Of a DNA stretch of 6,166 bases, positions 1-6,166 are shown one piece after another (position 1 is the stretch's first letter; each line of letters begins with the position of its first letter). The position numbers and the translations under genes were made by a program. Source of the stretch: UBA6921 sp031370545 (lineage in GTDB: Bacteria; Pseudomonadota; Gammaproteobacteria; SG8-11). Below the pieces are notes generated by a model, which saw only the letters and a list, made by a program, of their open reading frames with translations, had not been told where the DNA came from and did no database searches. The stretch covers positions 1-6,166 of the forward strand of contig JANMQQ010000316.1 in assembly GCA_031370545.1 (NCBI GenBank), in the 5' to 3' direction.

Positions 1-1455
1 CTGGACGAAGGGCATCGGCGTGCTGAAAATGAAATCAAACTCCTGAACGCCGAACTCGAAGAACGGGTGGAGCACCGTACCACCCAACTGGCATCGCTGA
101 ATAAAAAGCTCGAACACCAATCGCTGCACGATGCCTTAACCCTGTTGCCGAACCGCACGCTCTATCATGACCGGCTGGATCAGGCGATTCTCATCGCGCA
201 GCGCAACAAGCAAAGTTTCGCGCTGATGGCGCTGGATCTTGACCGATTCAAGGAGATTAACGATTCGCTGGGCCATCATGCCGGCGATCTGGTATTGCAG
301 GAAACTGCCGAGCGGCTCAAGACCGCGTTGCGCCATTCGGATACGGTCGCGCGTGTGGGCGGCGACGAATTCGCGTTGCTGCTGCCCACCGCTACCAGCC
401 CGGAAGAAGCAAGCGTGGTCGCCAAGAAAATCCTGCTGTTGCTCAATGAAGCGCTGGTCATCGACGGCCGCTCGATTGACATCGGCGCCAGCATTGGAAT
501 CGCGCTCTTTCCGCAGCACGGGGACGACGCCCTCACCTTGGTGCGACATTCCGACTCGGCCATGTATTCCGCCAAACGCAGCCAGTCAGGCTATGTCCTC
601 TACGACTCAAGCCTGGATGCCGAAGATGCCGAACGGCTGACCCTGCACATGGATTTGCGCCATGCCATCGGTAACAAGGAACTGGTTCTGCACTATCAGC
701 CGAAGATTGATTTTGCCTCACGCCGTGTGAGCGGAGTCGAGGCCTTGGTGCGCTGGCAACACCCGCGCCTGGGGCTGATCTTTCCCGACGCCTTCATTCC
801 AATTGCGGAAAAAACCGGCCTGATGAAACCCTTTACGCTCGCCGTGATCGAGCTCGCATTGACGCAATCTTCCCTCTGGACCGAGGCCGGACTCCATCTC
901 ACCATCGCCGTTAATATCTCCGCCATTAATCTCCAGGATCCGCAATTCCCCGCTGACATGGCGGCGATGCTGCATAAGCATAAAGTCTTGCCCGCCAACA
1001 TCGAATTGGAAGTGACCGAAACCGCCATCATGAGCGAGCCGCTGAAGGCGATCGAGAACATCAAGAAGCTCAGCGGCATGGGCTTGCAAATCGCCATCGA
1101 CGATTTCGGGACCGGCTATTCCTCGATGGCTTATTTGCGAAAACTGCTGGTCGCCAAAATCAAAATCGACAAGTCGTTCGTGATGGACATGCACAACAAC
1201 AAAAACGACGAAGTCATCGTGCGTTCCACCGTCGACCTGGGTCATAACCTGGGACTCACCGTGGTAGCCGAAGGGGTTGAAACCCAAGTTGCTTGGGACA
1301 AGCTTAAAGAGCTGGGGTGTGATTCGGCGCAGGGCTATTTTATGGGGCGGCCGGTGGCCCCGGCGGAACTGGAAAAATGGATCGAGCAATCGCCGTGGGG
1401 TTTGACGGGCGCGGATGCGGTGGTGAGCAAGGCCGAAGCGCGCGCCCAAAAATAA
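1..1455 (+). CDS. GGDEF-EAL c-di-GMP turnover protein, 5' partial
   Basis: The frame is open from base 1, so the N-terminus is missing. A GTG at 67 lies inside a coiled-coil and is not a convincing start. Residues are counted from base 1. Residues 1-40 are a charged coiled-coil linker of the kind that follows PAS, CHASE or receiver domains. The GGDEF domain (about 41-200) has HDALTLLPNR and an intact GGDEF at 120-124. An RxxD motif (RHSD) five residues before it matches the product-inhibition I-site. The EAL domain (about 215-470) keeps the full catalytic set: E247 of EALVRW, N305, E340, D367/D368 in DDFGTGYSS, K388, E424 and Q444. By family knowledge, GGDEF makes c-di-GMP from two GTP and EAL hydrolyses it to pGpG. 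Both domains look competent, so the net activity cannot be assigned. The sensory input lies outside the window. The gene ends in TAA, 86 bases before prfB, with no evident functional link to it. Confidence 0.95.
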   Translation: MDEGHRRAENEIKLLNAELEERVEHRTTQLASLNKKLEHQSLHDALTLLPNRTLYHDRLDQAILIAQRNKQSFALMALDLDRFKEINDSLGHHAGDLVLQETAERLKTALRHSDTVARVGGDEFALLLPTATSPEEASVVAKKILLLLNEALVIDGRSIDIGASIGIALFPQHGDDALTLVRHSDSAMYSAKRSQSGYVLYDSSLDAEDAERLTLHMDLRHAIGNKELVLHYQPKIDFASRRVSGVEALVRWQHPRLGLIFPDAFIPIAEKTGLMKPFTLAVIELALTQSSLWTEAGLHLTIAVNISAINLQDPQFPADMAAMLHKHKVLPANIELEVTETAIMSEPLKAIENIKKLSGMGLQIAIDDFGTGYSSMAYLRKLLVAKIKIDKSFVMDMHNNKNDEVIVRSTVDLGHNLGLTVVAEGVETQVAWDKLKELGCDSAQGYFMGRPVAPAELEKWIEQSPWGLTGADAVVSKAEARAQK

Positions 1456-1461
1456 CCGGGA

Positions 1462-1478
1462 CGCTTAGAATTTAAGCG
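1462..1478 (+). terminator. Small hairpin after the GGDEF-EAL gene, possible weak terminator
   Basis: CGCTTA (1462-1467) and TAAGCG (1473-1478) form a perfect six-base stem around a five-base loop, seven bases after the TAA stop. The stem is half A/T and only a short, interrupted T-run (ATTTCGTTG) follows. It is therefore a poor intrinsic terminator and could be a chance hairpin or an mRNA 3'-end structure. Confidence 0.25.
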
Positions 1479-1484
1479 ATTTCG

Positions 1485-1510
1485 TTGCTACCCGCTGTGT
1501 GTTGTATTAT
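1485..1510 (+). promoter_or_regulatory. Weak sigma-70-like promoter candidate for prfB
   Basis: TATTAT at 1505-1510 matches five of six bases of the -10 consensus and lies 31 bases before the prfB ATG, in the only short gap upstream of that gene. The best nearby -35 match, TTGCTA at 1485-1490, is only 14 bases upstream, which is shorter than the usual 16-18. The position is plausible but the sequence support is thin. Confidence 0.22.
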
Positions 1511-1541
1511 GGCGCGCTCAAATTCAAGTGGCGGTCGCGAC

Positions 1542-2640
1542 ATGCTGGAACTCAATCCCCTGATCACGCGCATCAAAGATATGCAGTCCCGCGCGGACAC
1601 GCTTCGGGGGTATCTTTGACTTTGATGTCAAGGCCGAGCGCCTGACCGAAGTCCGCCGCGAACTCGAAGATCCCGCCATCTGGAACAAACCCGAGCGCGC
1701 GCAGGAATTAGGCCGCGAACGCGCGCAACTCGAACAAATCGTCAACACCTTTGCGACGCTCACCGATGGTTTGACCGACGCGCGCGACCTGCTGCAACTC
1801 GCAGCCGATGAGCAAGACGCGGCGACGGCTGATGCGGTAGCCAAGGATCTGGAAAGCTACGAAAAAGAACTGGCGGCGATGGAATTCCGCCGCATGTTTT
1901 CCGGCAAGATGGATCCCAACGGTGCGTTTCTTGACATTCAGTCCGGCTCCGGCGGCACCGAGGCGCAAGACTGGGCGTCGATGCTGCTGCGCATGTATCT
2001 GCGCTGGGGCGAGGCGCACGGCTACAAAACCGAAATCATCGAAGAATCGTCCGGCGAAGTCGCGGGCATCAAGAGCGCGACCATTCATTTCGAAGGACCG
2101 TATGCGTTTGGCTGGCTGCGTACCGAAATCGGCGTGCACCGGCTGGTGCGCAAGTCACCGTTCGACTCCGGCAATCGCCGCCATACCTCGTTCGCGTCGG
2201 TGTTCGTATCGCCCGAAATCGAAGACGACATCGAGATCGACATTAACCCGGCCGATTTGAAAATCGACACCTACCGCGCCAGCGGTGCCGGAGGTCAACA
2301 TGTGAATCGCACCGAGTCGGCGATCCGCATCACGCACATCCCGACCGGCGCGGTGGTGGCCTGCCAGAGTGATCGCTCGCAGCATAAAAACCGTGCCACC
2401 GCGATGAAGGCGCTCAAGGCCAAGCTGTACGAGCTGGAAGAACAAAAGCGCAACGTCGAGAAACAAAAGCTCGAAGACTCGAAAAGCGACATCGGCTGGG
2501 GCCATCAAATCCGCTCGTACGTGCTCGACCAGTCACGCATCAAAGACCTGCGCACTGGTGTGGAAGTCGGCAACACGCAGTCGGTGCTGGACGGCGATCT
2601 GGATCAGTTTCTCGAAGCCAGTTTGAAGCAGGGGCTTTGA
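1542..2640 (+). CDS. prfB: Peptide chain release factor 2 (RF2), with programmed +1 frameshift
   Basis: RF2 recognises UAA and UGA stop codons in the ribosomal A site and triggers release of the peptide. Frame one runs from ATG 1542 to the UGA at 1617-1619 (25 codons, ending LRGYL). Translation then continues at GAC 1618 in the +1 frame to TGA 2638-2640. The joined product is 365 residues, the same length as E. coli RF2. The stop-codon-reading tripeptide SPF is at 205-207 (VRKSPFDSG) and the catalytic GGQ at 250-252 (SGAGGQHVNR); I recall the same numbering in E. coli. Residue 246 is Ala, the common bacterial state, rather than the Thr of E. coli K-12. The N-terminal helical domain includes the LEDPAIWN region. 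An in-frame ATG at 1509 would add 11 residues; I prefer 1542 because it gives the conserved N-terminus. No strong Shine-Dalgarno sequence precedes either start. Expression is autoregulated through the frameshift. Confidence 0.97.
1602..1620 (+). promoter_or_regulatory. RF2 autoregulatory +1 frameshift site
   Basis: The codons CTT CGG GGG TAT CTT TGA C hold every element of the classical RF2 recoding site. There is an internal Shine-Dalgarno-like GGGGGT (1606-1611), a slippery CTT (1614-1616), and a UGA followed by C (1617-1620), the weak termination context. When RF2 is scarce the ribosome pauses at UGA, tRNA-Leu slips from CUU to UUU, and the +1 frame (GAC TTT GAT) is read. The E. coli site, as I remember it, has AGG where this one has CGG. 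Arg is kept, but the SD-like helix loses one terminal base pair. Frame one has no other route to full-length protein. Confidence 0.95.
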
Positions 2641-2692
2641 GTCGTAACAAGTGAGTTATGCTGTACGTAATAGATATTCACGCCAACGGAGC

Positions 2693-2938
2693 ATGCTTAT
2701 AGCTAGTGCTGCACTGGAGAAACTTCGTGCTGAGGCACTGGAACTTCCGGAGTCCGAGCGCGCGGAGCTGGCCTATGAATTGGTCGCCAGTCTCGACGGT
2801 CCTGCGGATGCTGACGTTGAAAAAGCATGGGACGCGGAGATTTCGCGCCGACTTGCTGAAATCGACGCGGGCACCGCGAAACTGATTGATCGGGAGGAGT
2901 TTCGTCGTCGTTTACGCGCACGGTTGAGCGGTTCCTGA
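2693..2938 (+). CDS. Antitoxin, putative addiction module component family
   Basis: This is a small acidic helical protein of 81 residues from ATG 2693. The pattern EKLRAEALELPESERAELAYELVASLD, then VEKAWDAEISRRLAEIDAGTAKLI, then a C-terminal EEFRRRLRARL is typical of the short antitoxins annotated as putative addiction module components (TIGR02574/PF09720 type). These bind and neutralise a RelE/ParE-fold toxin encoded directly downstream. A GTG at 2651 in the same frame would add 14 residues with no family resemblance, so ATG 2693 is preferred. GGAG at 2688-2691 is too close to that ATG to be an ideal ribosome binding site. The TGA stop at 2936-2938 overlaps the toxin ATG by one base (TGATG), which indicates translational coupling. 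The gene begins 52 bases after prfB and is probably co-transcribed with it. The family call rests on pattern recognition, not a search. Confidence 0.82.
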   Translation: MLIASAALEKLRAEALELPESERAELAYELVASLDGPADADVEKAWDAEISRRLAEIDAGTAKLIDREEFRRRLRARLSGS

Positions 2939-3234
2939 TGCGCGTAGTACGCATCCACGCGGCGGCGGCGTGATACGAGTCGGAGCGTTACGGTCTTGGA
3001 GCGGAGTTTGAAAGCGCGATCAATGCCGCGCTTGATTTACTGGAAGAAGAAATCGTTCCGCTGGTGGCTATGACTGGCGCGGCCGGAAATCGTGGCGCCA
3101 AATGTTTGTTGCTCAGACGCTTCCCTTACGCTGTGGTCGTTGTTGAGCGTGACTCTACAATTCTAGTGGTCGCATTCGCTCACCATGCGCGTCGCCCCAG
3201 CTACTGGCGTGATCGAATATCAAATGAATATTGA
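2938..3234 (+). pseudogene. RelE/ParE-type toxin, interrupted by one in-frame UGA
   Basis: From ATG 2938, which overlaps the antitoxin stop, the frame reads MRVVRIHAAAA, then TGA at 2971-2973, then 86 further codons with no stop until TGA 3232-3234. The part after the stop resembles the RelE/ParE fold: YESERYGLGAEFESAINAALDLL is the helical region. LLLRRFPYAVVVVE, ILVVAFAHHARRP and SYWRDRI match the family's C-terminal strands and its usual RRPxYWRDR ending. Relatives commonly have a Trp-Tyr-Glu in the first helix, so the TGA sits where TGG would be expected; one G-to-A change would explain it. No good start codon lies soon after the stop. Full-length toxin would therefore need UGA readthrough, a sequencing error or a reversion. 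Intact members are mRNA interferases or gyrase inhibitors; which type this was cannot be told. Confidence 0.78.
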
Positions 3235-3237
3235 CCT

Positions 3238-4767
3238 GTGAACGAAACGTCCCCTATGACTGACCCCATGACTGATCAACCGCCCCTCATCGACGAAAAC
3301 GAGCAGATCGCCCAACGCCGCGCCAAGCTGGCCGAGCTGCGTGAACAAGGCATCGCGTACCCGAACGATTTTCGCCGCAATGTCGTCGCGGGTGAATTGC
3401 ATGCCGAGTACAGCGAAAAATCTGTCGAGGAGTTGGAGGCGCAACCGGTGCGCGTGAGTGTCGCGGGCCGCATGATGACGCGCCGCGTGATGGGCAAGGC
3501 GAGCTTTTGCAATCTGCGCGACATGTCGGGGCAGATTCAGTTGTACGTCACGCGCGATCTGTTGCCGGAAAATTTTTACAACAACGAATTCAAGCGTTGG
3601 GACATCGGCGACATTCTCGGTGCCGAAGGCGTGTTGTTCAAAACCAAGACCGGCGAGTTGTCGGTTAAGGTTGACAACATCCGGCTCCTCACCAAGGCGT
3701 TGCGCCCGTTGCCCGATAAATTTCACGGCCTGACCGACACCGAGGCGCGCTATCGTCAGCGTTATCTCGATCTGATCATGAACGACGTCACGCGCAAGAC
3801 CTTTGTGGTGCGTTCGCAGGTGGTCCAGTTCATTCGCGAGTTTCTGGTGCAGCGCGGCTTTCTGGAAGTTGAAACGCCGATGATGCACGCCATCGCGGGC
3901 GGTGCCACCGCCAAGCCGTTCAAAACTTTTCACAATGCGCTCGACATGGAGTTGTTCCTGCGCGTCGCGCCGGAGCTGTATTTAAAGCGTTTGGTGGTGG
4001 GTGGCTTCGAGCGGGTGTTCGAGATCAATCGCAATTTCCGCAACGAAGGGTTGTCGACGCGCCACAATCCGGAATTCACCATGCTGGAGTTTTATCAGGC
4101 CTACGCGGACTACCGCGACTTGATGAATCTCACCGAAGAAATGCTGCGCGCGTTGCTGAAAAAAGTGTTGGGTAGCACGACTGTAACCTACCAAGGTGAC
4201 AGCTACGATTTCGGACAACCGTTCGCACGCATGACCATCAAAGAAGCCATCCTGCATTTCAATCCCGACGTGCAGGCAGCGCAGCTCGACACTTTAGATT
4301 CCTGCCGCGCTATAGCCAGCGCACTGAAAATTCCGCTGCAACCAAGCTGGGGCACCGGCAAGGTGCAGATCGAAATTTTTGAGAAGACCGCCGAGAGCCG
4401 TTTGAAAAATCCGACCTTCATCACCGCCTATCCAACCGAGGTGTCACCGCTCGCACGTCGTAGCGACACCGATCCGTTGGTCACTGACCGCTTCGAATTT
4501 TTCGTTGGTGGCCGCGAAATCGCCAACGGATTTTCCGAGTTGAACGACGCGGAGGATCAAGCCGAACGTTTCCGCGCACAGATGGAAGACAAGGCGCGCG
4601 GCGACGAAGAAGCCATGCCGTTCGACGAGGATTACATCACCGCGCTGGAGCACGGCCTGCCGCCGACGGCGGGCGAGGGGATCGGTATTGACCGTTTGGT
4701 GATGCTGCTGACCGACGCTGCGTCAATCCGCGACGTGTTGCTGTTTCCGCACATGCGTGCGAAGTAG
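3238..4767 (+). CDS. lysS: Lysyl-tRNA synthetase, class II
   Basis: Charges tRNA-Lys with lysine using ATP in the cytoplasm. From GTG 3238 the product is 509 residues, close to the roughly 505 of E. coli LysS, and it aligns by eye along its whole length. An N-terminal helix (AQRRAKLAELREQGIAYPNDF) leads into the OB-fold anticodon-binding domain, about residues 71-148 (VAGRMMTRRVMGKASF). The catalytic domain follows: motif 1 near 212 (ETPMM), motif 2 at 262-271 (EINRNFRNEG, with R268 and E270) and motif 3 at 479-486 (GEGIGIDR, with R486). GGREIANGFSELNDAEDQ, part of the active-site wall, is present. The start is uncertain: GTG 3238, ATG 3256 and ATG 3268 all lack a good Shine-Dalgarno sequence, and ATG 3256 (503 residues) is equally plausible. 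A same-frame stop at 3232-3234 rules out a longer form. The gene lies three bases after the toxin frame and probably shares the prfB transcript. It ends in TAG. Confidence 0.97.
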   Translation: MNETSPMTDPMTDQPPLIDENEQIAQRRAKLAELREQGIAYPNDFRRNVVAGELHAEYSEKSVEELEAQPVRVSVAGRMMTRRVMGKASFCNLRDMSGQIQLYVTRDLLPENFYNNEFKRWDIGDILGAEGVLFKTKTGELSVKVDNIRLLTKALRPLPDKFHGLTDTEARYRQRYLDLIMNDVTRKTFVVRSQVVQFIREFLVQRGFLEVETPMMHAIAGGATAKPFKTFHNALDMELFLRVAPELYLKRLVVGGFERVFEINRNFRNEGLSTRHNPEFTMLEFYQAYADYRDLMNLTEEMLRALLKKVLGSTTVTYQGDSYDFGQPFARMTIKEAILHFNPDVQAAQLDTLDSCRAIASALKIPLQPSWGTGKVQIEIFEKTAESRLKNPTFITAYPTEVSPLARRSDTDPLVTDRFEFFVGGREIANGFSELNDAEDQAERFRAQMEDKARGDEEAMPFDEDYITALEHGLPPTAGEGIGIDRLVMLLTDAASIRDVLLFPHMRAK

Positions 4768-4863
4768 CCGATAGCCTTGAAATCTCGCAGTATCCCAATG
4801 AAGTAACGCCGCGGGTTGACTGATCGAGATAGACCCGTACCGCAAAAATCTCCTCATTTTAAC

Positions 4864-4890
4864 TTCAGCTTACAATTTGCAAGCCGATTA
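4864..4890 (+). promoter_or_regulatory. Sigma-28 (FliA)-like promoter for the chemoreceptor gene
   Basis: GCCGATTA at 4883-4890 matches seven of eight bases of the FliA -10 element GCCGATAA. Exactly 11 bases upstream, TTCAGCTT at 4864-4871 matches five of eight of the -35 element TAAAGTTT. Transcription would begin near 4897, about 30 bases before ATG 4927. Chemoreceptor genes are classic sigma-28 targets, so the context agrees. The overlapping TACAAT at 4871-4876 resembles a sigma-70 -10 box but lacks a -35 partner. Confidence 0.6.
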
Positions 4891-4914
4891 ACCAGGCAGG
4901 TTCTCGACATGTCT

Positions 4915-4919
4915 AGGGG
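4915..4919 (+). promoter_or_regulatory. Ribosome binding site that sets the chemoreceptor start
   Basis: AGGGG lies seven bases before ATG 4927 and is the best Shine-Dalgarno match in this region. It favours ATG 4927 over the in-frame ATG 4909 and TTG 4816. TTG 4816 also lies upstream of the predicted promoter and so would not be on its transcript. Confidence 0.6.
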
Positions 4920-4926
4920 TCGGTTT

Positions 4927-6108
4927 ATGTCGAACGTCAACGGAACGTTGCAAGGTAAAATTCATCTCGCGATAGGTCTGCATGTTGTCGCTGCACTCCT
5001 GCTGGTGAATCTCATCGTGTATCGAATAATGTCGCTCCAAAACAGCTCCGCCCTGGTTGCGGGTTTGGTGTTGGGCGGTGTATTGGCCGCGATCTCGGGC
5101 TGGATCGTTGCGCGTCAATTGGTGCAGCCGATCCGCGCTTTGGCCACGCAACTTCAGTTACTGGCGCAGCAGCAGGATTTTTCCAAGCGCATAGAGCCGG
5201 GCACAGCCAATGAATTGAATGAGCTTGCGACCAGCACGAACTTGTTGCTGGCGGCAACGCAATCCACGCTATTTGATGTCAGCCGCTTATCCGCCCTGCA
5301 GGTGCAGGGCACACAAAATTTTTCTGCGGTCAGTGCACAGATGCGAAGCGCGACTCAGTCGCCCGGGGCGCTGGAACAATTGGACAGTACCAGTAGCGAG
5401 TTGGTCGCGGCAGTGCGCGACGTTGCGAGCCTGATTCAGGAAACCGAAAAAACTACCGCCCAGGCCAAAGAGCTGGCGACGCACGGCGCGCTCGTCACGG
5501 TCAATGCGATGTGTTCGATTGACAAGCTGGTGGCGGAAATTGATGCATCCGCGCGCACGGTTGAAAACACCGAAGCCGACAGCAAAAAAATCGGCGTGGT
5601 GCTGGAAGTCATCAAAAGCATTGCCGATCAAACCAACCTGCTGGCGTTGAACGCCGCTATTGAAGCGGCACGCGCTGGAGAGCATGGGCGCGGCTTCAGT
5701 GTGGTTGCTGATGAAGTTCGTACGCTTGCCAGCCGTACCGCCGAATCAACACGGGAAATCCAGCAAATCATCAGTCATTTGCAAGAGGGTGTGCGCGCTG
5801 CGGTGCAGAAGATTCGTCAGACGCAGGCGGGCGGTCAAGCCGGTGCATTGGAGGCTGAGAAAGCAGCGGAAGCATTGTCCGAAGTATCAGGTGCCATCAG
5901 CGGAATACAGGATCGGTATGTTCGAATCGGAGCTGCGATTGAAAAGCAAAGCGCCATGTCGCAACAGATACGCAGCGAGGTTGCAAATGTGGCGCGGGAA
6001 GTGACGGTGGCCCAACAGCGCAACACGACCTTGCAACACGCGGATGCGAGTTTATCCCAGGTATCGGCCGAGCTTGACAAATTGATTAAGGATGCGATGC
6101 ACAGGTAA
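4927..6108 (+). CDS. Methyl-accepting chemotaxis protein lacking a periplasmic sensor domain
   Basis: A 393-residue inner-membrane receptor that would signal to CheA through CheW. Two hydrophobic segments, about 14-34 and 41-62, are joined by only some six residues (YRIMSLQNSS region), so there is no periplasmic ligand domain. A HAMP-like linker follows at about 63-115 (RQLVQPIRALATQL, with the conserved Pro near 68). The signalling domain is a long helical hairpin. Its tip at about 227-278 carries the near-invariant EVIKSIADQTNLLALNAAI, AARAGEHGRGF and VVADEVRTLA sequences that contact CheA/CheW. About 141 residues follow E252 at the turn, so the arms are roughly 20 heptads long, suggestive of the 40H class. 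The protein ends KLIKDAMHR with no CheR-tethering NWETF-type pentapeptide. ATG 4927 was chosen for its AGGGG site; ATG 4909 would add six residues. The stimulus is unknown and could be sensed in the membrane, by HAMP or through a partner protein. Confidence 0.92.
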   Translation: MSNVNGTLQGKIHLAIGLHVVAALLLVNLIVYRIMSLQNSSALVAGLVLGGVLAAISGWIVARQLVQPIRALATQLQLLAQQQDFSKRIEPGTANELNELATSTNLLLAATQSTLFDVSRLSALQVQGTQNFSAVSAQMRSATQSPGALEQLDSTSSELVAAVRDVASLIQETEKTTAQAKELATHGALVTVNAMCSIDKLVAEIDASARTVENTEADSKKIGVVLEVIKSIADQTNLLALNAAIEAARAGEHGRGFSVVADEVRTLASRTAESTREIQQIISHLQEGVRAAVQKIRQTQAGGQAGALEAEKAAEALSEVSGAISGIQDRYVRIGAAIEKQSAMSQQIRSEVANVAREVTVAQQRNTTLQHADASLSQVSAELDKLIKDAMHR

Positions 6109-6109
6109 C

Positions 6110-6122
6110 GCCAGTATCTGGC
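6110..6122 (+). terminator. Small hairpin after the chemoreceptor gene, possible weak terminator
   Basis: GCCAG (6110-6114) and CTGGC (6118-6122) form a perfect five-base stem with a TAT loop, two bases after the TAA stop. Only AGTGTTTC follows, without a real T-run, so factor-independent termination is doubtful. The remaining bases to 6166 show no other feature. Confidence 0.25.
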
Positions 6123-6166
6123 AGTGTTTCCTGGGTCATGTCACGACAATAACTTCTGAATTTCCA

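Noticed and set aside
718..1449. 243-codon open frame on the minus strand opposite the EAL domain
   Set aside because: It lies entirely antisense to a domain with intact catalytic motifs, and its translation has no recognisable family pattern. Long antisense frames are expected in GC-rich coding DNA.
1771..2640. A shorter RF2 of 289 residues starting at GTG 1771
   Set aside because: The +1 frame is open and conserved upstream to 1618, joining the first 25 codons at a canonical RF2 frameshift site. The shorter form would lose much of the N-terminal domain.
2651..2692. 14-residue N-terminal extension of the antitoxin from GTG 2651
   Set aside because: The added residues do not resemble the family, and no ribosome binding site precedes GTG 2651.
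2971..2973. UGA read as Trp through an alternative genetic code
   Set aside because: The neighbouring prfB encodes RF2 and regulates itself through UGA acting as a stop. prfB and the antitoxin also end in UGA, so a genome-wide reassignment is excluded.
3220..3933. 237-codon open frame on the minus strand opposite the 5' half of lysS
   Set aside because: It is a shadow of the lysS coding strand; the low-complexity, His/Arg-rich translation resembles no known protein.
4811..4838. Hairpin CGGGT/ACCCG after lysS as a terminator
   Set aside because: The stem is five to six pairs with a 16-base loop and is followed by ACCGCAAAAATC rather than a T-run, so it does not look like an intrinsic terminator on the + strand.
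4816..4926. N-terminal extension of the chemoreceptor from TTG 4816
   Set aside because: The extension has no membrane or sensor pattern and a rare start codon. It contains the sigma-28-like promoter, while ATG 4927 has a well-spaced AGGGG.
1..6166. CRISPR arrays, insertion sequences, rRNA or long direct repeats
   Set aside because: No regularly spaced repeats, transposase motifs, paired terminal inverted repeats or rRNA-like segments were seen when reading the window.

Overview
The window looks like chromosomal DNA from a Gram-negative proteobacterium, most likely beta- or gammaproteobacterial. RF2 and lysyl-tRNA synthetase read very close to their E. coli counterparts in length and motif positions. 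The prfB-lysS pairing is also the one known from E. coli. All genes are on the + strand. UGA is a working stop codon here, because the prfB autoregulatory frameshift depends on it. The genus cannot be decided from the sequence alone.

Layout: (1) 1-1455 is the 3' part of a c-di-GMP turnover protein (coiled-coil linker, GGDEF, EAL); its N-terminus lies outside the window. (2) 1456-1541 is a short spacer with a small hairpin and a weak promoter-like -10 box. (3) 1542-2640 is prfB, encoding RF2 in two frames joined by a programmed +1 frameshift at 1614-1620. (4) 2693-3234 is a small toxin-antitoxin cassette. It has an apparently intact antitoxin of the 'putative addiction module component' type and, overlapping it by one base, a RelE/ParE-type toxin reading frame interrupted by one in-frame UGA at 2971-2973. 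(5) 3238-4767 is lysS. (6) 4768-4926 is an intergenic region with a sigma-28 (FliA)-like promoter. (7) 4927-6108 is a short methyl-accepting chemotaxis protein with almost no periplasmic part. (8) 6109-6166 is downstream sequence with one small hairpin. No gene-free stretch exceeds 300 bases once the broken toxin is counted.

Functionally the core is a translation unit, prfB-lysS, in which a toxin-antitoxin cassette separates two genes that are normally adjacent. It is flanked by two signalling genes: c-di-GMP turnover upstream, and chemotaxis under its own flagellar-type promoter downstream. I found no wholly unknown system. The observation most worth checking is the otherwise intact toxin frame with a single UGA, lying immediately downstream of the gene for the UGA-specific release factor. 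Simple pseudogenisation (TGG to TGA) is the leading explanation; conditional UGA readthrough is a speculative alternative.
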